A stretch of 64,000 nucleotides of DNA from Azospirillaceae bacterium (GCA_028283825.1 JAPWJW010000002.1:434001-498000); one strand, 5' to 3'; counted from the first letter of the stretch, positions 9,405 through 19,346 are shown. Notes: generated by a model from the sequence alone, not told the origin. Translations and numbers: made by a program.

Positions 9405-9533
9405 CCCTAAGACTCCAGACAGGAGAAGCGGCCCGGGTTCGGCGTTTTGAAGCGCCTAACCTAAGCCTTCCGGTCTATCTATATCGGGTGGTCTATTAAT
9501 ATTGCGTTTGCGAAGGGTTATCTAACCCTAAGG

Positions 9534-10508
<975 letters not shown>

Positions 10509-10756
10509 GCGGCGGAAAATGTCGTTTTTTCAAGCGGTCGGCGGGGCCCTCCGATGCTGCACCTGCGATGTGATTGTTGACTGACGCCGCAATCCGTCCC
10601 AGGGTGGGGCGTGGTCGATCCGGCCCGCCTTGCCACCGATGTCGTGTTACCTCCGTCGTTTCGTCGCTATTGGAAGCCTACCTCTTTTAGCCATGTCACC
10701 CGACCGGACCCAGACACGCCGTCCTAACGCAGTTCACGCCGATCTCATCCGACCCC

Positions 10757-12652
10757 ATGCAATCCAGCCACTCTAGCGACCAGCACGGTGCCGGCCGCCG
10801 CCACTGGGCCCTGACCCTCGGGGCGCTGGGTGTCGTCTACGGCGACATCGGCACCAGCCCCCTCTACACCATGCACACGGCGTTCGACCCGGTGATCACC
10901 GGCATGCCGCTGACCGAAGGCAACATCTTCGGCTTCCTGTCCATGGTGTTCTGGTCCCTGGTCCTGGTCGTCACCGCCAAGTACGTGGTCCTGATCCTGC
11001 GCGCCGACAACAAGGGCGAGGGCGGCATCCTGTCGCTGTCCACCCTGGCGCTCAGCGGCAAGGACCGGTCGCGCTCGCAACGGCGCCTCATGACCGTGCT
11101 GGCCATGCTGGGCCTGGCGCTGTTCTACGGCGACGGTATGATCACGCCGGCCGTGTCGGTCCTGTCGGCGGTGGAGGGGCTGGAGATTTCCGCCCCCGAT
11201 GTCCAGCACTGGGTGGTGCCCATCACCGTCGTCATCCTGGTGGGCCTGTTCCTGATCCAGAGCGGCGGCACCAACACGGTGGGCCGCGTGTTCGGCCCGG
11301 TGATGACCTTCTGGTTCTTCGGCCTGGCGGTGATGGGCCTGGCCCACATCGTCCAGGTGCCGCACGTGCTGAAGGCGCTGGACCCCCGCTTCGCCCTGGA
11401 CCTGGCCTTCAACCACGGCTGGTCGGTGTTCTACATATTGGGGGCGGCCGTCCTGTCCTTCACCGGGGCGGAGGCGTTGTACGCCGACATGGGCCATTTC
11501 GGCCGCACGCCCATCCGCCACGCCTGGGTGGGCCTGGTCTTCCCCTCATTGGTGCTGAACTATTTCGGCCAGGGCGCCCTGCTGCTGAAGCACCCCGACG
11601 CCATCAGCAACCCCTTCTTCCTGATGGTGCCGGAAGCCCTGCAGCTGCCGCTGGTGGTGCTGTCGACGGCGGCCACCATCATCGCCAGCCAGGCGGTGAT
11701 CTCCGGCGTGTTCTCGCTGACCCGCCAGGCGGTGCAGCTGGGTTACATGCCGCGCATGGAAATTCGCCACACCTCGGAAAGCGAGATCGGCCAGGTCTAC
11801 GTGCCGCGCATCAACTGGGCCCTGCTGGTGGCCGTGGTGGCGCTGGTGCTGGTGTTCGGCAGTTCGGCCAAGCTGACCGACGCCTATGGCCTGGCGGTGA
11901 CCGGCAGCATGGCCATCACCACCATCATGGCGCTGTTCACCGCCCGCGATGTCTGGGGGTGGAGCCGCGCGCGCGCCGGGCTGGTGTTCGGTTTCTTCCT
12001 GATCGTGGATTTCAGCTTCCTGACGGCCAACTGCCTGAAGATCCCCCAGGGTGGCTGGCTGCCCCTGACGGTGGGCCTGCTGGTGTTCACCCTGGTTTCC
12101 ACCTGGCGGGTGGGGCGCAAGGTGCTGTACGACCGCATCTACCGCGACGCCCTGCCGATGTCGTTGTTCCTGGAACGGGCGGACCGCACGCCGGTGCGCG
12201 TGGCCGGCACGGCGGTGTTCATGACCGGCAGCGTCGACAAGGTGCCCCACGCCCTGCTGCATAACCTGAAGCACAACAAGGTGCTGCACGAGCGTGTGGT
12301 GCTGATGCGCGTGCTGACCGAGGAAGTGCCCTGGGTGGTGCGCGAACGCCGCGTGTCGGTGGAAAAGCTGGGCAAGGGCTTCTTCTCCGTCACCGCGCAC
12401 TTCGGCTTCATGGAACAGCCCAACGTGCCGCGGGCCCTGGCCGAATGCCGGCCGCTGGGCCTGGCCATCGACCTGGCGGAGACGTCGTTCTTCCTGGGCC
12501 GTGAAACCCTGGTGCCGTCGTCACGCTCCGACCTCACCCGCTGGCAGGAGCAGGTTTTCATCGCCCTGTCGGCCACCGCCCTCTCCGCGACGACTTTTTT
12601 TGACATCCCCCCCAACCGAGTAGTGGAATTGGGGACCCAAGTCGAAGTTTAA
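10757..12652 (+). CDS. kup: Kup-type potassium uptake protein
   Basis: A 631-residue protein with the family hallmark GVVYGDIGTSPLY near residue 24, about 12 membrane segments through residue 460 and a soluble C-terminal domain of roughly 170 residues. Length fits Kup/TrkD. Known members are H+-coupled K+ importers at the inner membrane. It is transcribed away from the KirBac gene, which suggests joint K+ homeostasis. Downstream bacterioferritin starts 138 bp later with its own ribosome site. Confidence 0.93.
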   Translation: MQSSHSSDQHGAGRRHWALTLGALGVVYGDIGTSPLYTMHTAFDPVITGMPLTEGNIFGFLSMVFWSLVLVVTAKYVVLILRADNKGEGGILSLSTLALSGKDRSRSQRRLMTVLAMLGLALFYGDGMITPAVSVLSAVEGLEISAPDVQHWVVPITVVILVGLFLIQSGGTNTVGRVFGPVMTFWFFGLAVMGLAHIVQVPHVLKALDPRFALDLAFNHGWSVFYILGAAVLSFTGAEALYADMGHFGRTPIRHAWVGLVFPSLVLNYFGQGALLLKHPDAISNPFFLMVPEALQLPLVVLSTAATIIASQAVISGVFSLTRQAVQLGYMPRMEIRHTSESEIGQVYVPRINWALLVAVVALVLVFGSSAKLTDAYGLAVTGSMAITTIMALFTARDVWGWSRARAGLVFGFFLIVDFSFLTANCLKIPQGGWLPLTVGLLVFTLVSTWRVGRKVLYDRIYRDALPMSLFLERADRTPVRVAGTAVFMTGSVDKVPHALLHNLKHNKVLHERVVLMRVLTEEVPWVVRERRVSVEKLGKGFFSVTAHFGFMEQPNVPRALAECRPLGLAIDLAETSFFLGRETLVPSSRSDLTRWQEQVFIALSATALSATTFFDIPPNRVVELGTQVEV

Positions 12653-12789
12653 TAGGCGCCGAAGCCATTGATACGGCTCAATGATACTGCGATGCATTAT
12701 CGAAAACTTGAGCTTGTATTCATGGCCCCTCGTTGATGCTATGCATTTGGCCCGCCGCACCGGGCCCGCCTAAATAAGGAGAATAAGTG

Positions 12790-13266
12790 ATGAAGGGCGA
12801 TCCGCAGGTCATCGCGCACCTGAACAAGATCCTGACCAATGAGCTGACCGCCATTAACCAGTACTTCCTGCATGCCCGCATGCTGAAGAACTGGGGCCTG
12901 ATGCGTCTGGCCAAGAAGGTCTATGAGGAATCGATCGGCGAGATGAAGCACGCCGACAAGCTGATCGAGCGTATCCTGTTCCTGGAAGGCCTGCCCAACC
13001 TGCAGGACCTGCTGAAGCTGAAGATCGGCGAGGACGTGCCGGAGATGTTCGAGGGTGACCTGTCCATCGAAACCTTCAACCGCACCTGCCTGCAGGAAGC
13101 GATGAAGTACGCCGAGTCCGTGCGTGACTTCCAGAGCAAGGAGATCTTCCGGGAGATCCTGGAGGACACCGAGGAACACATCGACTGGCTGGAAACCCAG
13201 CAGGACCTGATCAACCGCGTCGGCCTGCAGAACTACCAGCAGGAACAGATGACCGAAGGGTCGTAA
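12790..13266 (+). CDS. bfr: Bacterioferritin with altered ferroxidase ligand
   Basis: A 158-residue four-helix iron-storage subunit. ATG 12790 has an ideal AAGGAG site and gives the classical MKGDPQVI start; GTG 12787 is less likely. Ferroxidase ligands Glu18, Glu51, His54 and Glu94, Tyr25 and haem ligand Met52 are all at their standard numbers. The sixth ligand position 127, normally Glu three residues before His130, is Thr (DTEEH, codons gac acc gag gaa cac). Some alphaproteobacteria use mixed Bfr subunits in which one lacks part of the ferroxidase site, and this may be such a subunit. A Bfd ferredoxin lies at 22.5 kb. Confidence 0.93.
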   Translation: MKGDPQVIAHLNKILTNELTAINQYFLHARMLKNWGLMRLAKKVYEESIGEMKHADKLIERILFLEGLPNLQDLLKLKIGEDVPEMFEGDLSIETFNRTCLQEAMKYAESVRDFQSKEIFREILEDTEEHIDWLETQQDLINRVGLQNYQQEQMTEGS

Positions 13267-13293
13267 GGCGAACGCCTTCCCTGGACCATTGCC

Positions 13294-14256
13294 TCAGGAA
13301 AAGGCCGGGCGCGTCGCGTGCCCGGCCTTTTTCATGGGCGGCGGTGGGGCGGGACCGTCCGTGACGTAGCCCAGTTCGGACGCCAGGGCGTGCAGCACCT
13401 GGGCCAGGCGGTCGTCCATGGCCCAGTCCGCCACCCGGCCCAGATCCGTGGGCAATGGCGGCGGCACCAGCGTGGGTGCCGCCTGGAAATGCGGGTCGTT
13501 GCCCAGGCGCGCGTTGCGCGGCCCCGGGTGGGCGTAGGGCGACGCCTCCGGGTGGTGGGCCGCCGCCAGGGCCGCGGCACTCCTGTCCACCCCTAGCCAT
13601 TCGGCCAGGCGGGGCATCACCCCCGCCGGATCGGCCAGCAAATCCTCCCCCCGCAGCAACAGGGTCCGCGCCGGCGGCAGGGCCTGGGTGAAGGTCAGGA
13701 TGCGCGTGTGGCTGGCGCACCAGACCAGGGCCGCCCGCGCCTCACGGCTGCCGGGCTTTCGCGTCCGGCCGCCGCCGGGGGCCATGGCGACATGCCCGCG
13801 CAGCGAGGGCAGGGCGGTCGCCGGATGCCGCGTCACATGCAGGAACCTGGCGTCGGGATAACCGGCGTCCGCCCGGGCCAGCGCCGCCGGGAACAGCGCC
13901 GTCAGAGGGCTTTTGTCGATGGCGGCGCGGGGGGCCACCTCCCGCCGCAGATGGTCGAACAGGTCCCGCACCGGCCAATCCCGCCGCGCTTCCAGCCAGT
14001 CCCGCGCCGCCGCCACGGTGCCGGCCGTCTGGCGCCCCTCATGCACCTGCGCCAGTGCCCGCAACAGCCCGGACATCAGCCCGGCCGGCAGCAGCAGCAG
14101 TTCATCCACCGTGTCGCCCAGGAACAGGTTCAGTTCCGGGAACCCGTACAGGTCCGGATGTTGCCCCAGCATGGCGCAGATGACGGAGGAGAAGGACCGC
14201 GGCGGGCACAGGATGAAGACCGGCGGCGGCAGGGGCCGCTGGCCGGATGCCGGCAT
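13294..14256 (-). CDS. Sulfotransferase family protein
   Basis: A 320-residue protein of the PAPS-dependent sulfotransferase fold. The 5'-phosphosulfate loop is PPRSFSSV near residues 18-25, and a second PAPS-contact region is FLHVTRHPATALPS near 135-148. An acidic DKSP follows the expected helix. It is the last gene of a minus-strand operon behind the radical SAM enzyme and two small leader-like proteins, starting 9 bp after the second small gene, so it may sulfate their product (inference). Its final codons overlap the terminator hairpin of bfr. Confidence 0.75.
   Translation of the reverse strand: MPASGQRPLPPPVFILCPPRSFSSVICAMLGQHPDLYGFPELNLFLGDTVDELLLLPAGLMSGLLRALAQVHEGRQTAGTVAAARDWLEARRDWPVRDLFDHLRREVAPRAAIDKSPLTALFPAALARADAGYPDARFLHVTRHPATALPSLRGHVAMAPGGGRTRKPGSREARAALVWCASHTRILTFTQALPPARTLLLRGEDLLADPAGVMPRLAEWLGVDRSAAALAAAHHPEASPYAHPGPRNARLGNDPHFQAAPTLVPPPLPTDLGRVADWAMDDRLAQVLHALASELGYVTDGPAPPPPMKKAGHATRPAFS
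13299..13331 (+). terminator. Intrinsic terminator of bfr
   Basis: Stem AAAAGGCCGGGC (13299-13310) pairs with GCCCGGCCTTTTT (13320-13331), followed by TTTTTC. It serves bfr on plus. On minus it encodes the last residues of the sulfotransferase, so one sequence does both jobs. Confidence 0.85.
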
Positions 14257-14265
14257 GCCGGCCGC

Positions 14266-14661
14266 CTATTTCGGCGTTTCCTTCGCCGCCTTGGCGGTGA
14301 TGGTCGTCGTCCTTGCGCGCGTCTTCTTGATGGCGGCGATGCTGTCCGACAGCTCCACGATGCTTTCGTCCACCTTGGTGCCGATCATGATGACCACGCC
14401 CACCACGACGTAGACATAGGTCTGGGCGACCTGGCCGCCGCTGCCGCCGATGTCGCGGGGGATCAACTGCGACAGGCGCTTGCCCGCCAGCGCCGCGCGG
14501 TCGGCGGAATCGATCTGCACGCCCAGTTCCCGCAAGGTCTCGGCGGGGTGCAGGTCCAGCTTCTGCCGGAAATGCGGATCGCTGGCGACGCGGTCCAGCG
14601 CCGTGGCGAAGGTATGCGGATCCAGCTTGGTGGTCCGCGCGGGGACGGCCTTGGTGACCAT
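14266..14661 (-). CDS. Leader-like small protein 1 with membrane segment
   Basis: A 131-residue protein, start ATG 14661 behind GGAGG. Residues 28-64 form a helical domain (DPHFRQKL, then HPAETLRELGV, then AALAGKRLS) clearly paralogous to the small protein encoded at 14858-15103. Such DPxfRxxLxxxPxxxLxxLGV domains resemble Nif11/NHLP-type leader domains of RiPP precursors. A GGSGG linker, a strong hydrophobic segment (TYVYVVVGVVIMIG, 81-94) and a Lys/Thr-rich tail follow. No known product is recognised. It lies between its paralogue and the sulfotransferase gene in one operon. Confidence 0.7.
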   Translation of the reverse strand: MVTKAVPARTTKLDPHTFATALDRVASDPHFRQKLDLHPAETLRELGVQIDSADRAALAGKRLSQLIPRDIGGSGGQVAQTYVYVVVGVVIMIGTKVDESIVELSDSIAAIKKTRARTTTITAKAAKETPK

Positions 14662-14706
14662 GGCTCAGTGCCTCCTTCCTGGTGGTTCCGATGCAGGCAT
14701 ACGCAC

Positions 14707-14853
14707 GGGCATTTGATCGTGACCGCTCAAATGCCCCCTCAGGCGGCGGGCGCCGGCATCCGCCGGCTAGGGCTTCCTCGCTTTCCAGTCCGCTTCGCTA
14801 CCCGCAAAGCTCCGGCGGCCCCGCTTGGGGCCTACGGCGGCATTCATGCCGCC
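14707..14853 (+). repeat. Dispersed multi-hairpin repeat, copy C
   Basis: 5' hairpin GGGCATTTGA with TCAAATGCCC (14707-14716, 14727-14736); stem 1 GCCGGC-ATCC-GCCGGC (14752-14767); stem 2 GCTTT with AAAGC (14780-14784, 14806-14810); stem 3 GGCCCC-GCTT-GGGGCC (14817-14832); 3' hairpin GGCGGCAT-TC-ATGCCGCC (14836-14853). This copy sits inside an operon, between the two small paralogous genes. Confidence 0.85.
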
Positions 14854-14857
14854 GGCG

Positions 14858-15103
14858 TCAGAACATCAGCATCCAGTCGGCGTTGACGCCCAGCGACCGG
14901 GACAGCCGCCGGCCCGCCACGGCCGCCTGTTCGCGGGGATTGAGCGCGACACCCAGTTGGCCCAGCGCCGCGACGGGATCGTCCTCCAGCCGCCGGCGCA
15001 AATCCGGGTCTAGCGCCACCTGGCGGAGGACCACGGCCAGCCGCCGCTGCCGGTCACCGCCGGCGGGACGGCGCCGCAGCCGGGGGGCCCGCGTCACGGC
15101 CAT
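14858..15103 (-). CDS. Leader-like small protein 2
   Basis: An 81-residue protein whose ATG overlaps the radical SAM stop codon by one base (TGATG, 15101-15105), so it is translationally coupled. It begins Arg-rich, then residues 32-69 (DPDLRRRL, DPVAALGQLGV, AAVAGRRLS) match the domain of the other small protein. It ends after a short tail, RSLGVNADWMLMF. The conserved AG[KR]RLS before the tail and the coupling to a radical SAM enzyme suggest a leader with a short C-terminal core, but no precursor family was identified with certainty. Confidence 0.72.
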   Translation of the reverse strand: MAVTRAPRLRRRPAGGDRQRRLAVVLRQVALDPDLRRRLEDDPVAALGQLGVALNPREQAAVAGRRLSRSLGVNADWMLMF

Positions 15104-16656
15104 CAGTCCACCCCCACGAAGTGGCGCTGGGGGATGCCGACCTCCATGGGGGGCAACCCGGCCGATGGCGGCATCGGGGCCGCCGCCGGCGCCCGCCCGG
15201 GGTGGGCGATCTGGCGCAGGCTGGCCAGGCCGGTGTCGGTGGTATCCAGGCTTTCGCGGGGGAAACTCTGGTGGATGGCCAGGGGGAAGGCGAATTCGAT
15301 CATCTTGCGGCCGGGCGTCATCAGCTTGGCCAGCCACTTCAGCTGTTCCACCATGTCGCCCACCTCCCATATCTCCGCGGGCGTCAGTTGCACGCCGCTG
15401 CGGAACATGTAGGGGTCGCGGAAGAAGCCGTAATCGTCGTACATGGCCTCGGTCACCACGGCCCGGCGGCGGTCCTCTTCCCACAGGCGCGAGCCGGGGA
15501 TCTGGCAGTACCATTGCAGCAGGACGCGCACGCCGTAGGTGGCGTGCAGGTGCATGGCGAAGCGGATGGTCTTCTCCACCTCCGCCCGGGTTTCCCAGGG
15601 CAGGCCCAGGATGAAGGAATAATCCACCTGTTCGCTGAGGTTATGCTGGTGCAGCACCCGGGCCGCGTCCTCCAGGATCTTGCAGGTCGATCCCTTGCCG
15701 ATGCGTTTCAGCCCCTCGTCATAGCCGCATTCAGCCCCTACCAGGAACTGGCAGGTGAACTCCGCGATGCTGTCGACGAAGCCGGGCCACAGCAGGTCGG
15801 TGGCCCGGCTGTCGTAGACCAGCTTGGGATGCAGGCCCCGCTGCCGAATGACGGTGGCGATCTCGATGGCCCGCTTCGGGTTCATGGAGAATTCGTCGTC
15901 GATGATGTGGGTGGTGCGATAGCGCGTGCGCGGCAAATGCGCCATGACGGCTTCCAGCCGGTCCACGAACCGCTCCGCCGCCATGCCGCGCCAGCTTTGC
16001 CGGTAGGACGTGCTGCAGAAGGAACAGTCGAAGGCGCAGCCGCGCGAGGATTCGATGGCCAGGCCCTTATAGATTCCGGCCGGCAGGGCGGCGTAGTCGG
16101 GCAGGGGGAATTCCGGCAGGGCGCTCTTGTCGATCTTGGGCGCCACCGCGTTGCGCACGATCTCCCCCTCCGCCGTGCGCCAGGACAGGTTGGGCACGGC
16201 GCTCAGGTCGCCCTTGCCCTCCAAGGCCGCGCACAGGGTGGGCAGCGCCACCTCGCCCTCGCCGCGCACCACGTACTGGACGTCGAAATTGCGCAGCAGG
16301 TGCCGGTCGAACATGGTGGGGTGGATGCCGCCCAGCACGATGGGCGCGTCCACGCCGGCACGGCGCAACTGCCGGATCACGTCATGCGCGGTGGGCCAGG
16401 ACATGGAGGTGGCGCCGATGCCGATCAGCCCGCACTGGCCCAGATCCTCCAGCCAGGGCCGGACGCTGCGGGAACCGGCGGCAATCAGGTCGACCAGGGT
16501 GACGTCGTGCCCGGCGCTGCCCAGCACCCCCGCCAGCATGTAGATGCCGTAGGGCGGGCATTCCCGCACCGCGTCCATGGCGATGGGCCGCAGCCGGCCC
16601 CAGGACCGTCCGCCTTGATAATCCATGATGGGGGGTGCAATCAGCGCAACTTTCAC
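15103..16656 (-). CDS. B12-binding radical SAM protein
   Basis: A 517-residue protein. The N-terminal cobalamin-binding-like domain carries VLGGIHPTMF. The radical SAM core has CAFDCSFC (a CxxxCxxC cluster motif near residues 207-214) inside an ESSRG context, and a C-terminal extension of about 120 residues follows. GTG 16656 has GGAGG five bases upstream and is preferred over ATG 16674, which has no ribosome site. Family members methylate or rearrange unactivated carbons. It heads a minus-strand operon with two small leader-like proteins and a sulfotransferase, which suggests peptide maturation. Substrate unproven. Confidence 0.85.
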   Translation of the reverse strand: MKVALIAPPIMDYQGGRSWGRLRPIAMDAVRECPPYGIYMLAGVLGSAGHDVTLVDLIAAGSRSVRPWLEDLGQCGLIGIGATSMSWPTAHDVIRQLRRAGVDAPIVLGGIHPTMFDRHLLRNFDVQYVVRGEGEVALPTLCAALEGKGDLSAVPNLSWRTAEGEIVRNAVAPKIDKSALPEFPLPDYAALPAGIYKGLAIESSRGCAFDCSFCSTSYRQSWRGMAAERFVDRLEAVMAHLPRTRYRTTHIIDDEFSMNPKRAIEIATVIRQRGLHPKLVYDSRATDLLWPGFVDSIAEFTCQFLVGAECGYDEGLKRIGKGSTCKILEDAARVLHQHNLSEQVDYSFILGLPWETRAEVEKTIRFAMHLHATYGVRVLLQWYCQIPGSRLWEEDRRRAVVTEAMYDDYGFFRDPYMFRSGVQLTPAEIWEVGDMVEQLKWLAKLMTPGRKMIEFAFPLAIHQSFPRESLDTTDTGLASLRQIAHPGRAPAAAPMPPSAGLPPMEVGIPQRHFVGVD

Positions 16657-16888
16657 GTTGGCCTCCGCGTTCATGGGGCCACTATTGGTGGATGATTGCT
16701 ATGTTGCAACCTTTAATCGGCTAAAATGGACGCCAGACACGCCATGGGTACAACTAAAGGTCATGTCGCGCCTGGTGTCCCGATGGTCGGCTCCATTGTG
16801 GTTTTGTGACAATGCCAGGTTGCGGCGGCGGCCCCCGCCCCCGCTGTGCTATCCCATCGTCATCCCAGGCGACCCTTGAGATGCCGCA

Positions 16889-17401
16889 ATGTTCCGCCGC
16901 CCGCCGTTTCCCCGCCTTTCCCCGCCATCGCGCCGGGATTTGATGCTGGGGGCGGTCGTGGTGATGGCGATGACGCCGGCGGGCTGGGCGCAAGCGGCCG
17001 CACTGCCCGTGACGGTGGTGGGGGACCTGCCGGGGTTCCTGCCGCGCGAGGCCGCACCCTTCCTGGCCACCGTGATGACCACGGCCGGCATGAACACGCC
17101 CGGCGGCGGCCAGTCCTTCATCCCGGCCGGCCTTGCCGCCCCCGACCGGGTGGAATGGACCTTCCGCCCCAACCCCTATGCCGGTGGCGCCTCACGCAGC
17201 GTGGGCCCGCCCCGGTCCAGCGCCGGCCGGCTGTTCGGCGTGCACCGCCTGATCTCCGCCGAACTGCGCCTTTACCAGGGCGGCCGCTACCAGACCGAGG
17301 TGTTTGGTGAGGCGGAGGTGCAGGGTGGCCGCCGGGACGCCGATTTGCAGACCTTCGTGTGCGACATGACCCGGCGTCTGCTGGACGCGGCGGCGCAATA
17401 G
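16889..17401 (+). CDS. Exported protein of unknown function
   Basis: A 170-residue protein with an N-terminal signal: RRPPFPRLSPPSRRDLML then a hydrophobic stretch ending in WAQA-A. The RRDLML part could be Tat-like. The mature part contains VVGDLPGFLPREA and a C-terminal LQTFVCDMTRRLLDAA. It ends 12 bp before the OprB porin gene in the same direction, so the two are probably co-transcribed. Not recognised as a named family; a periplasmic role beside the porin is inference. Confidence 0.65.
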   Translation: MFRRPPFPRLSPPSRRDLMLGAVVVMAMTPAGWAQAAALPVTVVGDLPGFLPREAAPFLATVMTTAGMNTPGGGQSFIPAGLAAPDRVEWTFRPNPYAGGASRSVGPPRSSAGRLFGVHRLISAELRLYQGGRYQTEVFGEAEVQGGRRDADLQTFVCDMTRRLLDAAAQ

Positions 17402-17413
17402 GGGGCATGGGCG

Positions 17414-18808
17414 ATGGCGCGACGTACCCTGTTCCCCCTCCTGCTGGCCGGTCTGCTGCTGGCCCTGCCGGCCCGGGCGCAGGACGCGGCCCCCGATGCG
17501 GCGAGCGCGGAGGGTCCCGGCTTCCGGGATCGCGACAGTCTGACGGGCGACTGGGGCGGTGTGCGCACCCGCCTGCTGGACGACGGCCTGTCCCTGAACC
17601 TGGTCTATGTGGGGGAGGCGCTGACCCTGGCGCAGGGCGGCGTGCAGCGGGAAACGGTGGGCGAGGGCCGGCTGGAGGCGACGGTGGAACTGGACGCCCA
17701 GGCGGCGTTCGGCTGGCACGGCCTGCTGCTGCACGCCACCGCCTACGGCATCCACGGCGCGGGGCTCAGCCGCTGCTGCCTGCAGAACATCGCCACCGTC
17801 AGCAATATCGAGGCGCTGCCCGGCCCGCGCCTGTTCACCCTGTGGGCGCAGCAGACTCTGTGGGACGGCCAGGTTTCCGTCCGGGTCGGCCAACTGGCGG
17901 CGGATGACGAATTCGTCACCAGTCGGGGGGCGGCGCTGTTCGTCAACGGCACCTTCGGTTGGCAGGCCATCACCGGCGCCGACCTGCCGGGCGGCGGCCC
18001 CGCATATCCCCTGGCCACCCCCGGCGCCCGGGTCAGCGTCTCGGCGACGCCGGAACTGTCCTTCCTGGGGGCGGTCTTCGCCGGCAATCCGGCGGCCAGT
18101 GCGGTGGGCGAGGCCCAGGCCCAGGATGCCAGCGGCACCACCTTCAGCTTTTCCGGCGACGTCTTCGCGGTGATGGAGGCGCAGTACCAGCCGGTGATCG
18201 CCGGCGCCGACGACCGGCTGTCCCCCACCTTCAAGCTGGGCGCCTGGTTCCACGGCGGCCCCTTCCATGATGAGCGCCAGGCCGCCGACGGCCTGACCCA
18301 GGCCGATCCCAGCTCGGGCGGCGTGCCCGCCACCGACACCAACGACTGGGGCGTCTACGGCGTGGCCGACGTCCAGCTGTGGCACAGGGGCGACAAGCCG
18401 GATGCGGGCCTGTCGGCCTTCCTGCGCCTGGCGGGCGCGCCGGCGGACCGCAACCTGATTGCCTTCTACGCCGACGGCGGCCTGACCTGGAAGGCCCTGC
18501 TGCCCGGCCGGGCCGACGATACGCTGGGCCTGGCGGTGGCCTACGCCCAGATCGGCTCGGCCGCCAGCGGCCTGGACCAGGACTACCGCCACTACGGGCG
18601 TCCCTTCTACCCGGTGCGCGACCATGAGGTGCTGCTGGAACTCAGCTACCAGGCGGTGGTGGCCGGCTGGGCCACCATCCAGCCGGACGTGCAGTACGTC
18701 ATCCACCCCGGCGGCAACGTGCCGCTGCCCGGCCAGGCCGCGGGGACGGGCGCCAGCGTGGTGGGCAACGGCCTGGTCCTGGGCCTGCGCACCAGCATCC
18801 GGTTATAG
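17414..18808 (+). CDS. OprB-family carbohydrate porin
   Basis: A 464-residue outer-membrane barrel with a signal peptide (LLLAGLLLALPARAQ-D). The mature N-terminus RDSLTGDWGGVRTRLLDDGL is the OprB family signature. The rest alternates aromatic beta-strands, ending in a terminal strand GLVLGLRTSIRL. OprB-type porins let sugars and related solutes across the outer membrane. It follows a small exported protein gene by 12 bp and converges with a minus-strand membrane-protein gene 20 bp downstream. Confidence 0.88.
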   Translation: MARRTLFPLLLAGLLLALPARAQDAAPDAASAEGPGFRDRDSLTGDWGGVRTRLLDDGLSLNLVYVGEALTLAQGGVQRETVGEGRLEATVELDAQAAFGWHGLLLHATAYGIHGAGLSRCCLQNIATVSNIEALPGPRLFTLWAQQTLWDGQVSVRVGQLAADDEFVTSRGAALFVNGTFGWQAITGADLPGGGPAYPLATPGARVSVSATPELSFLGAVFAGNPAASAVGEAQAQDASGTTFSFSGDVFAVMEAQYQPVIAGADDRLSPTFKLGAWFHGGPFHDERQAADGLTQADPSSGGVPATDTNDWGVYGVADVQLWHRGDKPDAGLSAFLRLAGAPADRNLIAFYADGGLTWKALLPGRADDTLGLAVAYAQIGSAASGLDQDYRHYGRPFYPVRDHEVLLELSYQAVVAGWATIQPDVQYVIHPGGNVPLPGQAAGTGASVVGNGLVLGLRTSIRL

Positions 18809-18827
18809 AGGCATGTGGCGCGGGTGC

Positions 18828-19346
18828 CTAAGAGCAGCCTATGTCCATGGAAAAGATGATCCATCGGTTGAAGGGCTTGAACATCCAGGCGTCACCCCCG
18901 CAATTCGGCGAATGGACGTTCACCAGTGCGACCCGCCACATCAGCATGCGGACCAGATTGGCGGACAATATTTTCCCCGCCTTGCACTTGAAGCGGGGAG
19001 CATTGTAAAAGATAGCACCTTCTTGGCATTCTACGTATTTTGTATTCTCGCTTCCATTGTGTATTATTATGCCAGGGTGTCGGCTCTCAAGATATTTAAT
19101 GACTCCGTCATCAGGGTCATTATAATCAATTGATAAATAAAACTCTTCACGATAATCCCCGCTCCATAGGTTATTACCTTCCGTATAAGCATAGATAGCT
19201 GTTAAAGCCGGTTGCACCCTGTCTTCCTCGGAAATGGAAAACGGGCGAAATTCCCACATGAGGAAAAGACAGAGAAGTATTGAACATGAAAGGCTCGATA
19301 TGATTTTGCATATCGGCAGGCGGTCTATCATGTCAGCGATTCCCAT
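18828..19346 (-). CDS. Small membrane-anchored protein, possible immunity partner
   Basis: A 172-residue protein whose ATG 19346 overlaps the end of the metallopeptidase gene by 14 bases in another frame. The N-terminus has one hydrophobic anchor (about residues 13-31), followed by a soluble, probably periplasmic domain with several Cys residues. The DNA is visibly richer in A/T than its neighbours, a sign of recent transfer. No family recognised. The order (putative peptidase effector, then overlapping small membrane protein) is that of effector/immunity pairs, which is inference. Confidence 0.6.
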   Translation of the reverse strand: MGIADMIDRLPICKIISSLSCSILLCLFLMWEFRPFSISEEDRVQPALTAIYAYTEGNNLWSGDYREEFYLSIDYNDPDDGVIKYLESRHPGIIIHNGSENTKYVECQEGAIFYNAPRFKCKAGKILSANLVRMLMWRVALVNVHSPNCGGDAWMFKPFNRWIIFSMDIGCS

